From assembly GCF_019711195.1 (NCBI RefSeq), contig NZ_CP081299.1:6296501-6360500 (forward strand): a stretch of DNA of 64,000 nt, written 5' to 3'. Below the pieces are notes generated by a model that was given only the letters and a program-made list of their open reading frames with translations, was not told the DNA's origin and made no database searches. Numbering within the stretch: position 1 is the stretch's first letter; the number at the start of each line of letters is the position of its first letter. Origin of the DNA: Dyadobacter sp. NIV53 (lineage in GTDB: Bacteria > Bacteroidota > Bacteroidia > Cytophagales > Spirosomataceae). Position numbers and translations under genes: made by a program. Below, piece after piece: positions 54,897 through 63,429 of the stretch.

Positions 54897-55463
54897 TCAG
54901 CTTCCGCTGTTGGCTTTTGTCTTTTTGTTGTATTTTTTTTCTGCGGTCTGCGCTTTTTCAAAATCCAGAACTACTCCGTTGATACAATAGCGTAAACCGG
55001 TTGGCGGCGGGCCATCGTCAAATACGTGCCCTAAATGTGATTTGCAGCGGCCGCACATTACTTCCGTACGACGCATTCCCAGACTGTTATCACTCGCTTC
55101 AATAATGGATTTTTTACTGATCGGTTCAAAAAAACTTGGCCATCCGCAGCCGCTTTCATATTTGGCATTACTACGGAAAAGTGCATTTCCGCAAACAGCA
55201 CAATAAAATGTGCCAACCTCTTTTGAATGCTCGTATTCACTGGTAAATGGCCGTTCTGTTCCTTTTAAACGCGCAACGTTATAAACTTCCGGAGCCAGGA
55301 TCTTTTGCCAGTCTTTATTACCAACATTTACTTTTGAAGTATCAGTATGGGAATATTCAGGGCTTTTTTTCTGGTTTTCCGGTTTAGAAGCCGGCTGTCC
55401 GTAGCAGTTCTGGAGAAGTATCCCGATCATGCCGCATAACAGCAGGGTTATTTTATTTTTCAT
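54897..55463 (-). CDS. msrB: Peptide-methionine (R)-S-oxide reductase, exported lipoprotein form
   Basis: 188 residues. An N-terminal lipoprotein signal (lipobox ILLQNCYG) places it in the envelope. The MsrB domain (from about residue 50) has the two zinc-binding CxxC pairs, YCAVCGN and MCGRCKSHLGH, GCGWPSFFEP, and the catalytic RYCINGVVLDF segment. It repairs methionine-R-sulfoxide in proteins exposed to oxidants. It is a single-gene unit with its own terminator. Confidence 0.93.
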   Translation of the reverse strand: MKNKITLLLCGMIGILLQNCYGQPASKPENQKKSPEYSHTDTSKVNVGNKDWQKILAPEVYNVARLKGTERPFTSEYEHSKEVGTFYCAVCGNALFRSNAKYESGCGWPSFFEPISKKSIIEASDNSLGMRRTEVMCGRCKSHLGHVFDDGPPPTGLRYCINGVVLDFEKAQTAEKKYNKKTKANSGS

Positions 55464-55560
55464 ATGGTCTGTTGGTTTTATTTAACTTATATACGATAAT
55501 AAGCGATCAAAAGTTGATTCAAAAATCATTTCTTTTTTAACAACAAAACCGACAAATAAA

Positions 55561-56292
55561 TTAGAGAAATACTGATAAATCCTTTACGCCCAGTTTGCGG
55601 CAGGTAGTAAAACCTTCTCCAAAAGTTACACCAATCGAATGTCCCATTTCCCGCGCTCTTGCTATGGTAAATTCCAGAAAATCGGGAGATGAGATATAAC
55701 TTTGCGGTTCATTGCTTGTTGCATCGTATTCAGGAATGTGAAACTGGCTTTTGAAAGCGCGGATCGCCTGAAGTTTCTGATCATGGAAAGGGGTGATATC
55801 TACTACAAAATCAGGTTTGATATACCGGTCCTGAACAGAATGAAATACGTTTTTGGGCCGCCATGCTTCCTGCGGCTGTCCATTTTCATCGAGTGTTTCT
55901 ACCATCCTTAACCCGGAATAAAAACAGCTGTCGGAAACCAGCTGAGCGCCACGTCCATGATCCGGGTGACGGTCGTCAATACTATTTGTAATTACAATAT
56001 CGGGCTGGTATTTTCGGATGTAATGAATAATTGCTTTCTGGGACTCTTCATCATTTTTAAAAAAACCGTCCTTCAAGCCTACGTTTTCACGAATAGCAAT
56101 ATTCTGGATTCTTGCTGCTTCCAAACCTTCAAGTATTCTGCCTTCCGGCGTTCCTCTTGTACCTAGTTCTCCTCTTGTCAGGTCTACGATCCCTACTTTT
56201 TTACCCAGAGCCATCTGTGCTAAAAGTGTACCGGAACAGCAAAGTTCCACATCATCCGGATGTGCGGTGATGGCCAAAATATCTAATTTCAT
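55561..56292 (-). CDS. bshB1: Bacillithiol biosynthesis deacetylase BshB1
   Basis: 243 residues from the ATG at 56292 (the longer frame adds five residues). LmbE-like fold with the zinc motif AITAHPDDVELCCSG, DLTRGELGTRGTPEGR, the HPDHGRGAQLVSDSCFYSG segment and the terminal GVTFGEGFTTCRKLG. It removes the acetyl group of GlcNAc-malate to give the glucosaminyl-malate step of bacillithiol synthesis. The gene starts 15 bases after the stop of the M23/LysM gene on the same strand. Confidence 0.92.
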   Translation of the reverse strand: MKLDILAITAHPDDVELCCSGTLLAQMALGKKVGIVDLTRGELGTRGTPEGRILEGLEAARIQNIAIRENVGLKDGFFKNDEESQKAIIHYIRKYQPDIVITNSIDDRHPDHGRGAQLVSDSCFYSGLRMVETLDENGQPQEAWRPKNVFHSVQDRYIKPDFVVDITPFHDQKLQAIRAFKSQFHIPEYDATSNEPQSYISSPDFLEFTIARAREMGHSIGVTFGEGFTTCRKLGVKDLSVFL

Positions 56293-56307
56293 AGGAAGGT
56301 GTTTCAA

Positions 56308-57384
56308 TTATTTAATGCGAAGTTTCTGACCGGGACGCAAAGTCGATCTCGTAGAAATTCTGTTCTTTTTAGCGATGGACGAAATGGAAACGCCGTATTT
56401 GCCGGCAATGGATGACAAAGTATCACCCGAACGTACCTTATGCAAAATAGAACGTTTATAGGATACCGGTACAGCATCGCCGGATTCAAATTCGCTTTTG
56501 GTTGATTTGCCACGCAAGTGATTCCAGGCCTCACTGGTCAGCATAAAATGGTCAGATTTTATTTCTTTTTTATCCCAGTCAAAAATATGGCGGGAGTCGA
56601 ATGGATTTCCTTCGTAACGGTTCTCATAATGTAAATGTGATCCTGTACTCCGCCCCGTATTTCCTCCAAGCCCGATTACTTCACCCGCTCTTACAAGCTG
56701 ACCGGATTCTACGAGTTGCTTTGACATGTGTCCATAAAGCGTTTCCAGGCCATTATAGTGGCGAACCAATACAAATTTTCCATAACCGCTGCCGTCAAAG
56801 GCTACAATCCTGACCATACCATCGTACGTAGACCGGACACTGTCACCCGTTTCCAGGTCCAGGTCCGTTCCATTATGCCAGCGTCCCCATCGGTACGAAA
56901 AATTGGAAGTTGTACGTGTTGGATTGAGTGGCACACTCCACATTCTGTTCGCGGCTTCGTCAAATAATTTAAGATCTACGGGTTCGTCAAATTCCAGCGG
57001 GCTCAGGCCGTATGGATTAATAGCGCGTGCATCCCATATTACATAATATTCGGCTGCTTTTACCCATTCGTCTGCTACCAGTAATGAGTCTACTACCTCA
57101 ACCACTTCTGTTTCACCTTCATCAATATTTGAGGTATCTTCACTTACAACCGGATTAAGTGGTTTGACAGGTTCGAACTGATTCTGGAATTTTAAGTTTG
57201 AAGTTTCTACCTGATATTCGTCTTCAGGCTGTGGAGTTCCTGCTTTGGTAGGCCCTTCGTTTGCATTGTCCCCGGACTGGTTAATTTTTGGATTCCTTTT
57301 AAATTTTCCCCGCTCTTGCGCTTGCGTGTCCCAGGATATCAAACACAACATCATTAGCAAACCAACAATAAGCTTTCCTTTCAT
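56308..57384 (-). CDS. M23 peptidoglycan endopeptidase with LysM domain
   Basis: 358 residues from the ATG at 57384. Signal peptide GLLMMLCLISWDTQAQ, a disordered linker rich in E and P to about residue 110, then a degraded linker with SPLEFDEPVDLKLFDEA. M23 domain: HNGTDLDLETGDSV (first zinc ligands), LYGHMSKQLVESG, GNTGRSTGSHLHYE (last ligands). C-terminal LysM: LHKVRSGDTLSSIAGKYGVS and LRPGQKLRIK. It cuts peptide cross-links in the cell wall during growth or division. Downstream bshB1 is probably co-transcribed. Confidence 0.9.
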   Translation of the reverse strand: MKGKLIVGLLMMLCLISWDTQAQERGKFKRNPKINQSGDNANEGPTKAGTPQPEDEYQVETSNLKFQNQFEPVKPLNPVVSEDTSNIDEGETEVVEVVDSLLVADEWVKAAEYYVIWDARAINPYGLSPLEFDEPVDLKLFDEAANRMWSVPLNPTRTTSNFSYRWGRWHNGTDLDLETGDSVRSTYDGMVRIVAFDGSGYGKFVLVRHYNGLETLYGHMSKQLVESGQLVRAGEVIGLGGNTGRSTGSHLHYENRYEGNPFDSRHIFDWDKKEIKSDHFMLTSEAWNHLRGKSTKSEFESGDAVPVSYKRSILHKVRSGDTLSSIAGKYGVSISSIAKKNRISTRSTLRPGQKLRIK

Positions 57385-57399
57385 AAGTATAAATAATAG

Positions 57400-57440
57400 A
57401 TCAAGCTGCACTGTATATTTTATTTACAGTGCAGCTTGAT
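57400..57440 (-). terminator. Terminator between trxB and the M23/LysM gene
   Basis: Perfect 16-base inverted repeat (57400-57415 with 57425-57440), 9-base loop, with T/A-rich sequence after it on the minus strand (CTATTATTTAT). It lies 32 bases past the trxB stop and overlaps the leader of the endopeptidase gene. Confidence 0.7.
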
Positions 57441-57471
57441 TTAAATTTCTGAGTTCAGTGGATTATTTCCT

Positions 57472-58431
57472 TTATGCGGTTACTTCTATAATTTCTTCAA
57501 CTTCACGTTCCATCAAAAAGCGTTCAGCATCCAAAGCTGCCATACAACCGGTTCCTGCTGCTGTAATTGCCTGGCGATAAACATTATCCTGAGCATCACC
57601 GCAGGCAAATACCCCTTTTATATTGGTACATGAACTACCTTTAATGGTTTGAATATAACCGGTTTCATCCATGTTGATATAACCTTTAAAAATATCCGTA
57701 TTCGGTTTGTGGCCAATGGCAACGAAAAATCCGGTAGCTTCCAGCGTACGTTCTTCCCCGGTTTTGCTGTTTTTTACCAATACGCTTTCCAAACCATCTT
57801 CTCCATTCAATTTTACGGTTTCAGTACTCCATAATATTTCAATATTCGGAAGCATTTCCACACGTTTCTGCATGATCTTGGAAGCACGCATTTCATCACG
57901 GCGAACCAGCAGGTATACTTTACGCGCTAATTTTGCAAGATAACTCGCTTCTTCGGCGGCGGTATCGCCAGCACCAACCACCACCACATCCTGTCCGCGG
58001 AAGAAGAAACCATCACAGACAGCACAGGCAGATACGCCTCTTCCGTTTAATCTTTCTTCATCTTCAAGTCCAAGCCATTTGGCAGAAGCACCGGTTGAGA
58101 TAATTACAGAATCTGCGGTAATCTCATGTTTCCCGTCAATAATTACTTTATGTGGGTATGATGTGAAATCTACTTCAGTTGCGAGTCCGTAACGAACATC
58201 GGTACCAAAGCGTTTTGATTGTTTTTCAAAATTTATCATCATTTCCGGGCCAGTGATCCCGTCAGGATAACCCGGATAATTGTCAACTTCTGTGGTGATT
58301 GTTAATTGTCCGCCAGGTTGTGCTCCCTGATACAAAACCGGGTTCAAACCCGCACGGGCAGCATATATGGCGGCTGTATAACCGGCAGGGCCGGAGCCAA
58401 TAATAAGACAGGATACTTTTTCGGATGTCAT
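57472..58431 (-). CDS. trxB: Thioredoxin-disulfide reductase
   Basis: 319 residues. FAD motif CLIIGSGPAGYTAAIYAARAG, the redox pair in GVSACAVCDGFF, the NADPH motif VVVVGAGDTAAEEASYLA and the GVFACGDAQDNVYRQAITAAGTGCMAAL end. All key residues are present and the length is normal. It reduces thioredoxin with NADPH in the cytoplasm. Confidence 0.95.
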   Translation of the reverse strand: MTSEKVSCLIIGSGPAGYTAAIYAARAGLNPVLYQGAQPGGQLTITTEVDNYPGYPDGITGPEMMINFEKQSKRFGTDVRYGLATEVDFTSYPHKVIIDGKHEITADSVIISTGASAKWLGLEDEERLNGRGVSACAVCDGFFFRGQDVVVVGAGDTAAEEASYLAKLARKVYLLVRRDEMRASKIMQKRVEMLPNIEILWSTETVKLNGEDGLESVLVKNSKTGEERTLEATGFFVAIGHKPNTDIFKGYINMDETGYIQTIKGSSCTNIKGVFACGDAQDNVYRQAITAAGTGCMAALDAERFLMEREVEEIIEVTA

Positions 58432-58591
58432 GATATTTTATAACTAAATGTTATTTTAAATGAAGCTTTTAGCTACCAGCTTTCAGCTTTTTTGCTTTTT
58501 GGATGTTTGTTAAAAACGTCCGCATACTCGTAAAATACAACAAAGACTTGGTGACAAAAGTGCGAAAAATAGCTTCATTTAGCAAATTTCA

Positions 58592-60496
58592 TTACTGTAT
58601 CTTCCATTCAATGCGCCTGTTCTTCTGGCGATTTGGTTCTGAATCGTTGGTTATTACAGGTTTTGTTTCGCCATATCCTTTTGATACAATTCTTTCAATA
58701 GATATTCCGGTTTTCTGCAAATAATCCTGAACCGACTGTGCCCTTCTTCTCGATAATTCAAGATTTTCCTTGTCTGAACCTACATCATCCGTATGTCCTG
58801 ATATTTCTATTTTAATGCTTTTATTCTGATTCATGAAATCGGCCATTTTATCCAGTTCCACCTTTGATTTTTCATCCAGATCGTAGGCACCAGTTTTAAA
58901 AAAAATGTTGTTTAAAACTTCAATACGATCTTTTTCTATTGCTTCCAATGGAATTTCGAGGTTAACAGATGAAGTAGAATCGGAAACATTGAAGGAAAGG
59001 CTTTTAAATAAATAACCTGTTTTTGACACATAAAAAGCATATTCGCTTCCACGGTTCAGTACCGCCAGGAAAGTGCCCGTTTTGCTGTCGGATGTAAATG
59101 TGGCAACCTTATGCTGTGATTTTAAATCGTAAAGATCAATATCAGATGACAACGCTTTACCTGTTTTTTTATCAAAAACTTTCCCCTTTGCATATCGGGT
59201 CGGCACAATCATTTTTTGAAGCGAATCAGGTAGTTCAAAAGTATAAAGTAACGAACGGCTCCGGCCATTATCCGACTGGTCGTCGTCTGAATAAAATGCT
59301 CTTTTGCCATCCGATGCTATATAAAGTCCTACCTGCTCCGAAATGGTATTGATCGGGTAGCCAATGTTTTTTGGTTCTGACCAGGTGGTATCAGCGCGTT
59401 GGGATACAAAAATGTCAAATCCTCCCATGCCTGGCAAACCGTTGGATGCGTAGAATAAGGTTCTTCCATTGGCATGAATAAATGGTGCATTTTCTTCGTC
59501 GGCAGTATTAATAGTTGGTCCCAGATTTTTCGGTTCGTTCCATTTCCCTTTTCCGTTCAGGTAAGAAACCCAAATATCTCTTTTTCCCTGTCCGCCACGA
59601 CGGTCAGAAGCGAAGTAAAGCATGTGCCCGTCAGCGGACAAAGACGGCTGGGATTCCCAGTCCCTGGTATTGATCGGTTCGCCCATATTTACCGGCGTAC
59701 TCCAGTCTTTCCCTTCTTTACGGGTAATGTAAAGGTCGCAGCTGCCATAACCATCCTGACGGTTACAGGCAGTAAAAACCAGCGTCCGCCCATCGGCAGA
59801 CACACTGCAGGTACCTTCGTTATTGATTGTATTGATTTCTTTTGAAATTTCTTCCGGCACGTCCCAGCCTTTTCCCTTCCGGTGAGTGATGTAAATATTT
59901 TCGTCCCGGTTTTCTGTTAAACCAGAGAATATCAGTGTTTCATCATCTGCGGTTAATACGGGGAAATATTGTGAATGTAAAAAATTTACTGTGTCACCCA
60001 ATGTATGCTTTTGAATTTTTAAAGGGCTTTTAACTGCATTTCGGGCAAACTTGGAAGAATTGACTGATTTTTCAGCAAGCCGTGCCAAACTTGATTTTGG
60101 TGGAAATAAGGAAAGCGCTTTTTGATAGTTTACCAATGCAGAATCATATTTTTCCAATTGAAAAAAATAACGCCCAAGCCACTGGTAAGCAGTAGCCGAC
60201 TGGGCGACCGATGGTTGAATGGCTACAAGCCGGACGTAATGCAGTTTGGCTAAATCTGTATTTTTTTGAAGATCATAGATCTGGGCAAGACGCAAATGGC
60301 TTTCTGCGTGGTCTGGTTCTGCCTGAATAACTTTTTCAAACAATGCAGCCGCTTCATTCAGCTGACGATCCTGCCAGGCTTTTTGTGCTTTGTCATAAAG
60401 TTCCCGTGCTTTTTTTGACACTGGCACATTTTGCCCGAAACCGGGCTGCAAACAAACAAAAAATCCTATTAGAAAAGTCAGTAAAGCGCGGTGCAT
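58592..60496 (-). CDS. OmpA-family protein with TPR and PD40 (WD40-like) repeats
   Basis: 634 residues from the ATG at 60496. Signal peptide LLTFLIGFFVCLQPGFG. TPR region (about 30-135: KARELYDKAQKAWQDRQLN, AESHLRLAQIYDLQKN). Five PD40 beta-propeller repeats (SADGRTLVFTACN, SADGHMLYFASDRRGGQG, HANGRTLFYASNG). A CarboxypepD_reg-like segment, and a C-terminal OmpA peptidoglycan-binding domain (FFKTGAYDLDEKSKVEL, EISGHTDDVGSD, LSRRRAQSVQDYL, GYGETKPV, NRRIEW). This architecture is common in Bacteroidota, close to the T9SS protein PorE. Its start codon shares a base with the queE stop (TAATG). Confidence 0.92.
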   Translation of the reverse strand: MHRALLTFLIGFFVCLQPGFGQNVPVSKKARELYDKAQKAWQDRQLNEAAALFEKVIQAEPDHAESHLRLAQIYDLQKNTDLAKLHYVRLVAIQPSVAQSATAYQWLGRYFFQLEKYDSALVNYQKALSLFPPKSSLARLAEKSVNSSKFARNAVKSPLKIQKHTLGDTVNFLHSQYFPVLTADDETLIFSGLTENRDENIYITHRKGKGWDVPEEISKEINTINNEGTCSVSADGRTLVFTACNRQDGYGSCDLYITRKEGKDWSTPVNMGEPINTRDWESQPSLSADGHMLYFASDRRGGQGKRDIWVSYLNGKGKWNEPKNLGPTINTADEENAPFIHANGRTLFYASNGLPGMGGFDIFVSQRADTTWSEPKNIGYPINTISEQVGLYIASDGKRAFYSDDDQSDNGRSRSLLYTFELPDSLQKMIVPTRYAKGKVFDKKTGKALSSDIDLYDLKSQHKVATFTSDSKTGTFLAVLNRGSEYAFYVSKTGYLFKSLSFNVSDSTSSVNLEIPLEAIEKDRIEVLNNIFFKTGAYDLDEKSKVELDKMADFMNQNKSIKIEISGHTDDVGSDKENLELSRRRAQSVQDYLQKTGISIERIVSKGYGETKPVITNDSEPNRQKNRRIEWKIQ

Positions 60497-61137
60497 TATG
60501 GAATATTCATGTACTTGTGTGTCTGTAACGACATTTTCCATTTTGGATTGTCTTTGATATAATCAATTATCAAAGGCAGCATTTGCTCGTGCTTACTCCA
60601 TTCCGGCTGTAATAATAAAGTACAGTTTTCATTGACTAATGCAGCATGTTCTTCGGCAAAAGCAAAATCACTTTTGTTATAAATAATCGCTTTCAGCTCA
60701 TTGGCGGCTGTATAAATATCAGTATGCGGCGTTTTAAATTTCTTGGGAGAAAAACAAACCCAGTTCCAATGCCCGGTAACCGGATAAACACCGGATGTTT
60801 CAATATTCGTCTGGAAACCAGCATGCTGTAAACGGCTTGTCAGTTCATCCAGATTATACATCAGAGGCTCTCCGCCCGTTATCACCGCCAACCGGCCTTT
60901 ATATTGCAAGGCACCTGCTATAATAGTATCCAATGAAGTTTTGGGATGAATGTCTGCATCCCAGGATTCTTTTACATCACACCAGTGACAGCCCACATCA
61001 CAGCCTCCAAGGCGGATAAAATAGGCTGCTTTACCGCTATGCTGGCCTTCACCCTGTAAGGTGTAAAAGGCTTCCATCAGGGGAAGTTGAGTAGTAACGA
61101 TGGGTAATGTTTCAGTAAGCAAAATTGTAAATGACAA
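60496..61137 (-). CDS. queE: 7-carboxy-7-deazaguanine synthase
   Basis: 213 residues. Radical SAM domain with cluster cysteines in RLGGCDVGCHWCDVKESW, the family FYTLQGEGQHSGKAAYF, GGEPLMYN and ETSGVYPV segments. It makes the 7-deazaguanine precursor of queuosine. The frame opens at TTG (61137); an ATG at 61077 would remove residues before EAFYTLQGEG that are usually present. A -7-like box TACTTTTG (61173-61180 on the minus strand) lies 36 bases upstream. The cysteine spacing CxxxCxxC is intact. Confidence 0.9.
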   Translation of the reverse strand: MSFTILLTETLPIVTTQLPLMEAFYTLQGEGQHSGKAAYFIRLGGCDVGCHWCDVKESWDADIHPKTSLDTIIAGALQYKGRLAVITGGEPLMYNLDELTSRLQHAGFQTNIETSGVYPVTGHWNWVCFSPKKFKTPHTDIYTAANELKAIIYNKSDFAFAEEHAALVNENCTLLLQPEWSKHEQMLPLIIDYIKDNPKWKMSLQTHKYMNIP

Positions 61138-61223
61138 GTGTTAAAAAATAGGTAACCGCTAAGTTAGGTCAACAAAAGTACGGCTGGAATGGTTTAACCG
61201 GCTGCCTTAGAAAGATATGTAGG

Positions 61224-62186
61224 TTAAAAATACTTGCTGATACAGTCAGCAATTGTCTGCATTCCTTTGTCCGAAGGATGCATACCAACACCTGCATCAG
61301 TAAAAGATTTATAAGCTGTAAGGCTTTTATCGTTAGAATAAGGCTCCAGATCTGCAACAAGATAGCTTTTCGATTTTGCTACATTTCTTATCCTGCTGCT
61401 TACTTCCTGCTGGTTTTTCCAAAAGCTGGTTGTACAAATTACTTTTGGCGTTGTTTTTGAAGTAAGCGTAACCAGAAACTGGCCGTAGCTGGCCTCAAAG
61501 AAATTAATATAGTCTTGATTCGTATTTTCAGCGATTCTCATGATGATCAGATCCGGCTCAAAATCTGCATAAGGCTGTAATTTAGCAAAATCATATTGCC
61601 AGAAATTCTGCTCAAAATCTATTGCCTGAACAACTTTTATCTCAACCCCGGAATTAAGAAGCTGCAATTCTTTTGTTATGATATGTACATAATCCTTTTC
61701 GGCGCTGCTTGCTGCCATACCCCAGTCACCTGACCAGCCTATCGCGGGAGCAGGAGCATGTTTGGTAATACTGTTTCCAAAAATTATAACTCGCTTATAA
61801 TAAATGGAATAGACCGCTTTTGTGACTGCTGAAACAATATTTTTGTACCGTGACCTTCCCCATATTTCCCCGGAATTAAGCGCAACAATACACTTTGCCG
61901 GTTTCCATATTTTCCCACTGTCGATACTTACTTCAAAAATTCCTGCAACGGAGCCGGAATCAGCTAGCAAATGTACTTTACTGCCGTAAGGCAACAAACC
62001 AGAGGGAAGCGAAAATGAGGGCTGGTCTAATCTGGTAATAGTATCACCATTTGTAATATTCAGATAGCTGGTACAAGAGTCTGCAGGTACCGTTTCAATC
62101 GGATCCGGCTGATTTTTTTGTTGACAGACTGACAAAAATAAAAGGCAAAATAGGAGCAGGAGCCCTTTTAGAAATCTAAGTATCAT
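61224..62186 (-). CDS. SGNH/GDSL-type hydrolase lipoprotein
   Basis: 320 residues. Lipoprotein-like signal (LLLLFCLLFLSVCQQ). The SGNH block I serine is in RVIIFGNSITKHAPA, block III-like NTNQD in RIAENTNQDYINF, and the catalytic D-x-x-H in GVGMHPSDKGM. N-terminal ~130 residues look like a beta-rich binding domain. The start overlaps the stop of the acyltransferase gene by 4 bases. A surface-glycan O-acetyl esterase or transferase partner role is plausible, not proven. Confidence 0.75.
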   Translation of the reverse strand: MILRFLKGLLLLFCLLFLSVCQQKNQPDPIETVPADSCTSYLNITNGDTITRLDQPSFSLPSGLLPYGSKVHLLADSGSVAGIFEVSIDSGKIWKPAKCIVALNSGEIWGRSRYKNIVSAVTKAVYSIYYKRVIIFGNSITKHAPAPAIGWSGDWGMAASSAEKDYVHIITKELQLLNSGVEIKVVQAIDFEQNFWQYDFAKLQPYADFEPDLIIMRIAENTNQDYINFFEASYGQFLVTLTSKTTPKVICTTSFWKNQQEVSSRIRNVAKSKSYLVADLEPYSNDKSLTAYKSFTDAGVGMHPSDKGMQTIADCISKYF

Positions 62187-63244
62187 TTAATAATGTTTTT
62201 TAACCGCAGACCAGGTGCTTCAACATAACGCCAGGAAAACCATGCGAATGGTAAAGTTAACCCGAATGAATACAGGAACATTTCAGCTATTGAAATATTG
62301 CCGGCACCAAAATAAAGTACAATGAGCTGTTGTAGTGGAAATGAATAAATATAAAGGCCGTAAGAAATATCACCTGAACTGCCAAAATGATTAAGCCGGC
62401 CTTTCTGAAATCCAAAGAAAATGATGGCGTAGGGAAGGAAAATATATCTTACCCATACTATACTTTTTAGGGGAATTATATCCCATTTGGACGACATAAA
62501 ATAACTCAGCATAAAGACTGCAAAAAGCGAAATGAGCAGAATCCAATTGTATTGGACCAGATTGCTGAAAAAATAAAGCAGGCTTCCTGCCAAAAAGTAT
62601 AAACCGAAATCAAGCAGATCTGATAAATTCAAATGAATGAAACGGATCGGAACGTGATAATTTATCAGATAGTCATGCCATAGGAAAAACGAACCCCATA
62701 AGGATAAAAAGACAAAAAGAGCCGCAAATTTAATTCGTTTGCCCAGAACAATATAAGCAGCAAGTGAAATCATATAACAGGAAACTTCGTAAGCCAGAGT
62801 CCATAAGGAACCGTTAATCAGCATGGAAGGCAAAGTTTTGAACACACCAGGTAAGCTGTCATTATATTCCGGAAACAGCTTGATAACCTTTGCATAGGCA
62901 TAAGTGGCAGGATTTGTAAAATATTCGGACAAGGTAAGGCTTGTAGCCAGCGGCCCGATGACAAAAATGGTAAATAGTACTGCTACAATTAATCCGGGCA
63001 TGATACGTACCAGGCGCTTCCAGAAAAAATGAAAGTAATTTTTACTTTGCACTAAACTTTTTGCAATAAGATACCCACTGATAGAAAAGAAAATACATAC
63101 ACCAATGTGGGCAGACGGAAACAAACCACTTGTTATTTCCTGAATATAATCCGCCTGCTCAAAACCTGCAAGTGGGTAAGAATGACCGAATATGACGAGT
63201 ACAGCTGCAACAAAACGTAAGAAATGAAAATTATTAGTGTGCAT
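62183..63244 (-). CDS. Acyltransferase family 3 membrane protein
   Basis: 353 residues with about ten hydrophobic segments. N-terminal HFLRFVAAVLVIFGHSYPLAG carries the conserved histidine of Acyl_transf_3, and FSISGYLIAKSLVQSKNYFHFFWKRLVRIMPG is diagnostic. The C-terminus has GDISYGLYIYSFPLQQL. It O-acylates a cell-surface sugar at the membrane. It is translationally coupled to the SGNH gene that follows, as acyltransferase and SGNH activities often act together. Confidence 0.87.
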   Translation of the reverse strand: MHTNNFHFLRFVAAVLVIFGHSYPLAGFEQADYIQEITSGLFPSAHIGVCIFFSISGYLIAKSLVQSKNYFHFFWKRLVRIMPGLIVAVLFTIFVIGPLATSLTLSEYFTNPATYAYAKVIKLFPEYNDSLPGVFKTLPSMLINGSLWTLAYEVSCYMISLAAYIVLGKRIKFAALFVFLSLWGSFFLWHDYLINYHVPIRFIHLNLSDLLDFGLYFLAGSLLYFFSNLVQYNWILLISLFAVFMLSYFMSSKWDIIPLKSIVWVRYIFLPYAIIFFGFQKGRLNHFGSSGDISYGLYIYSFPLQQLIVLYFGAGNISIAEMFLYSFGLTLPFAWFSWRYVEAPGLRLKNIIK

Positions 63245-63429
63245 TATATCAATATAAAAACCTCAGCGTGTGGGATTGAACAAGCGCGAAAGTATAAAGA
63301 TGTGGTTAACTTACAAACAGGGTTATGAATGATTGTAGTTTTCAAATCAATATTATAGCCTTATAATTTATAAAAACTTTAAGCTGCAAATTTAAAAATA
63401 TAACGTCTGGACTGTGCCATCTTTGCACT

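Noticed and set aside
56304..56534. 76-codon minus-strand frame within the M23/LysM gene
   Set aside because: It lies in another frame of the LysM-coding part and has no signature.
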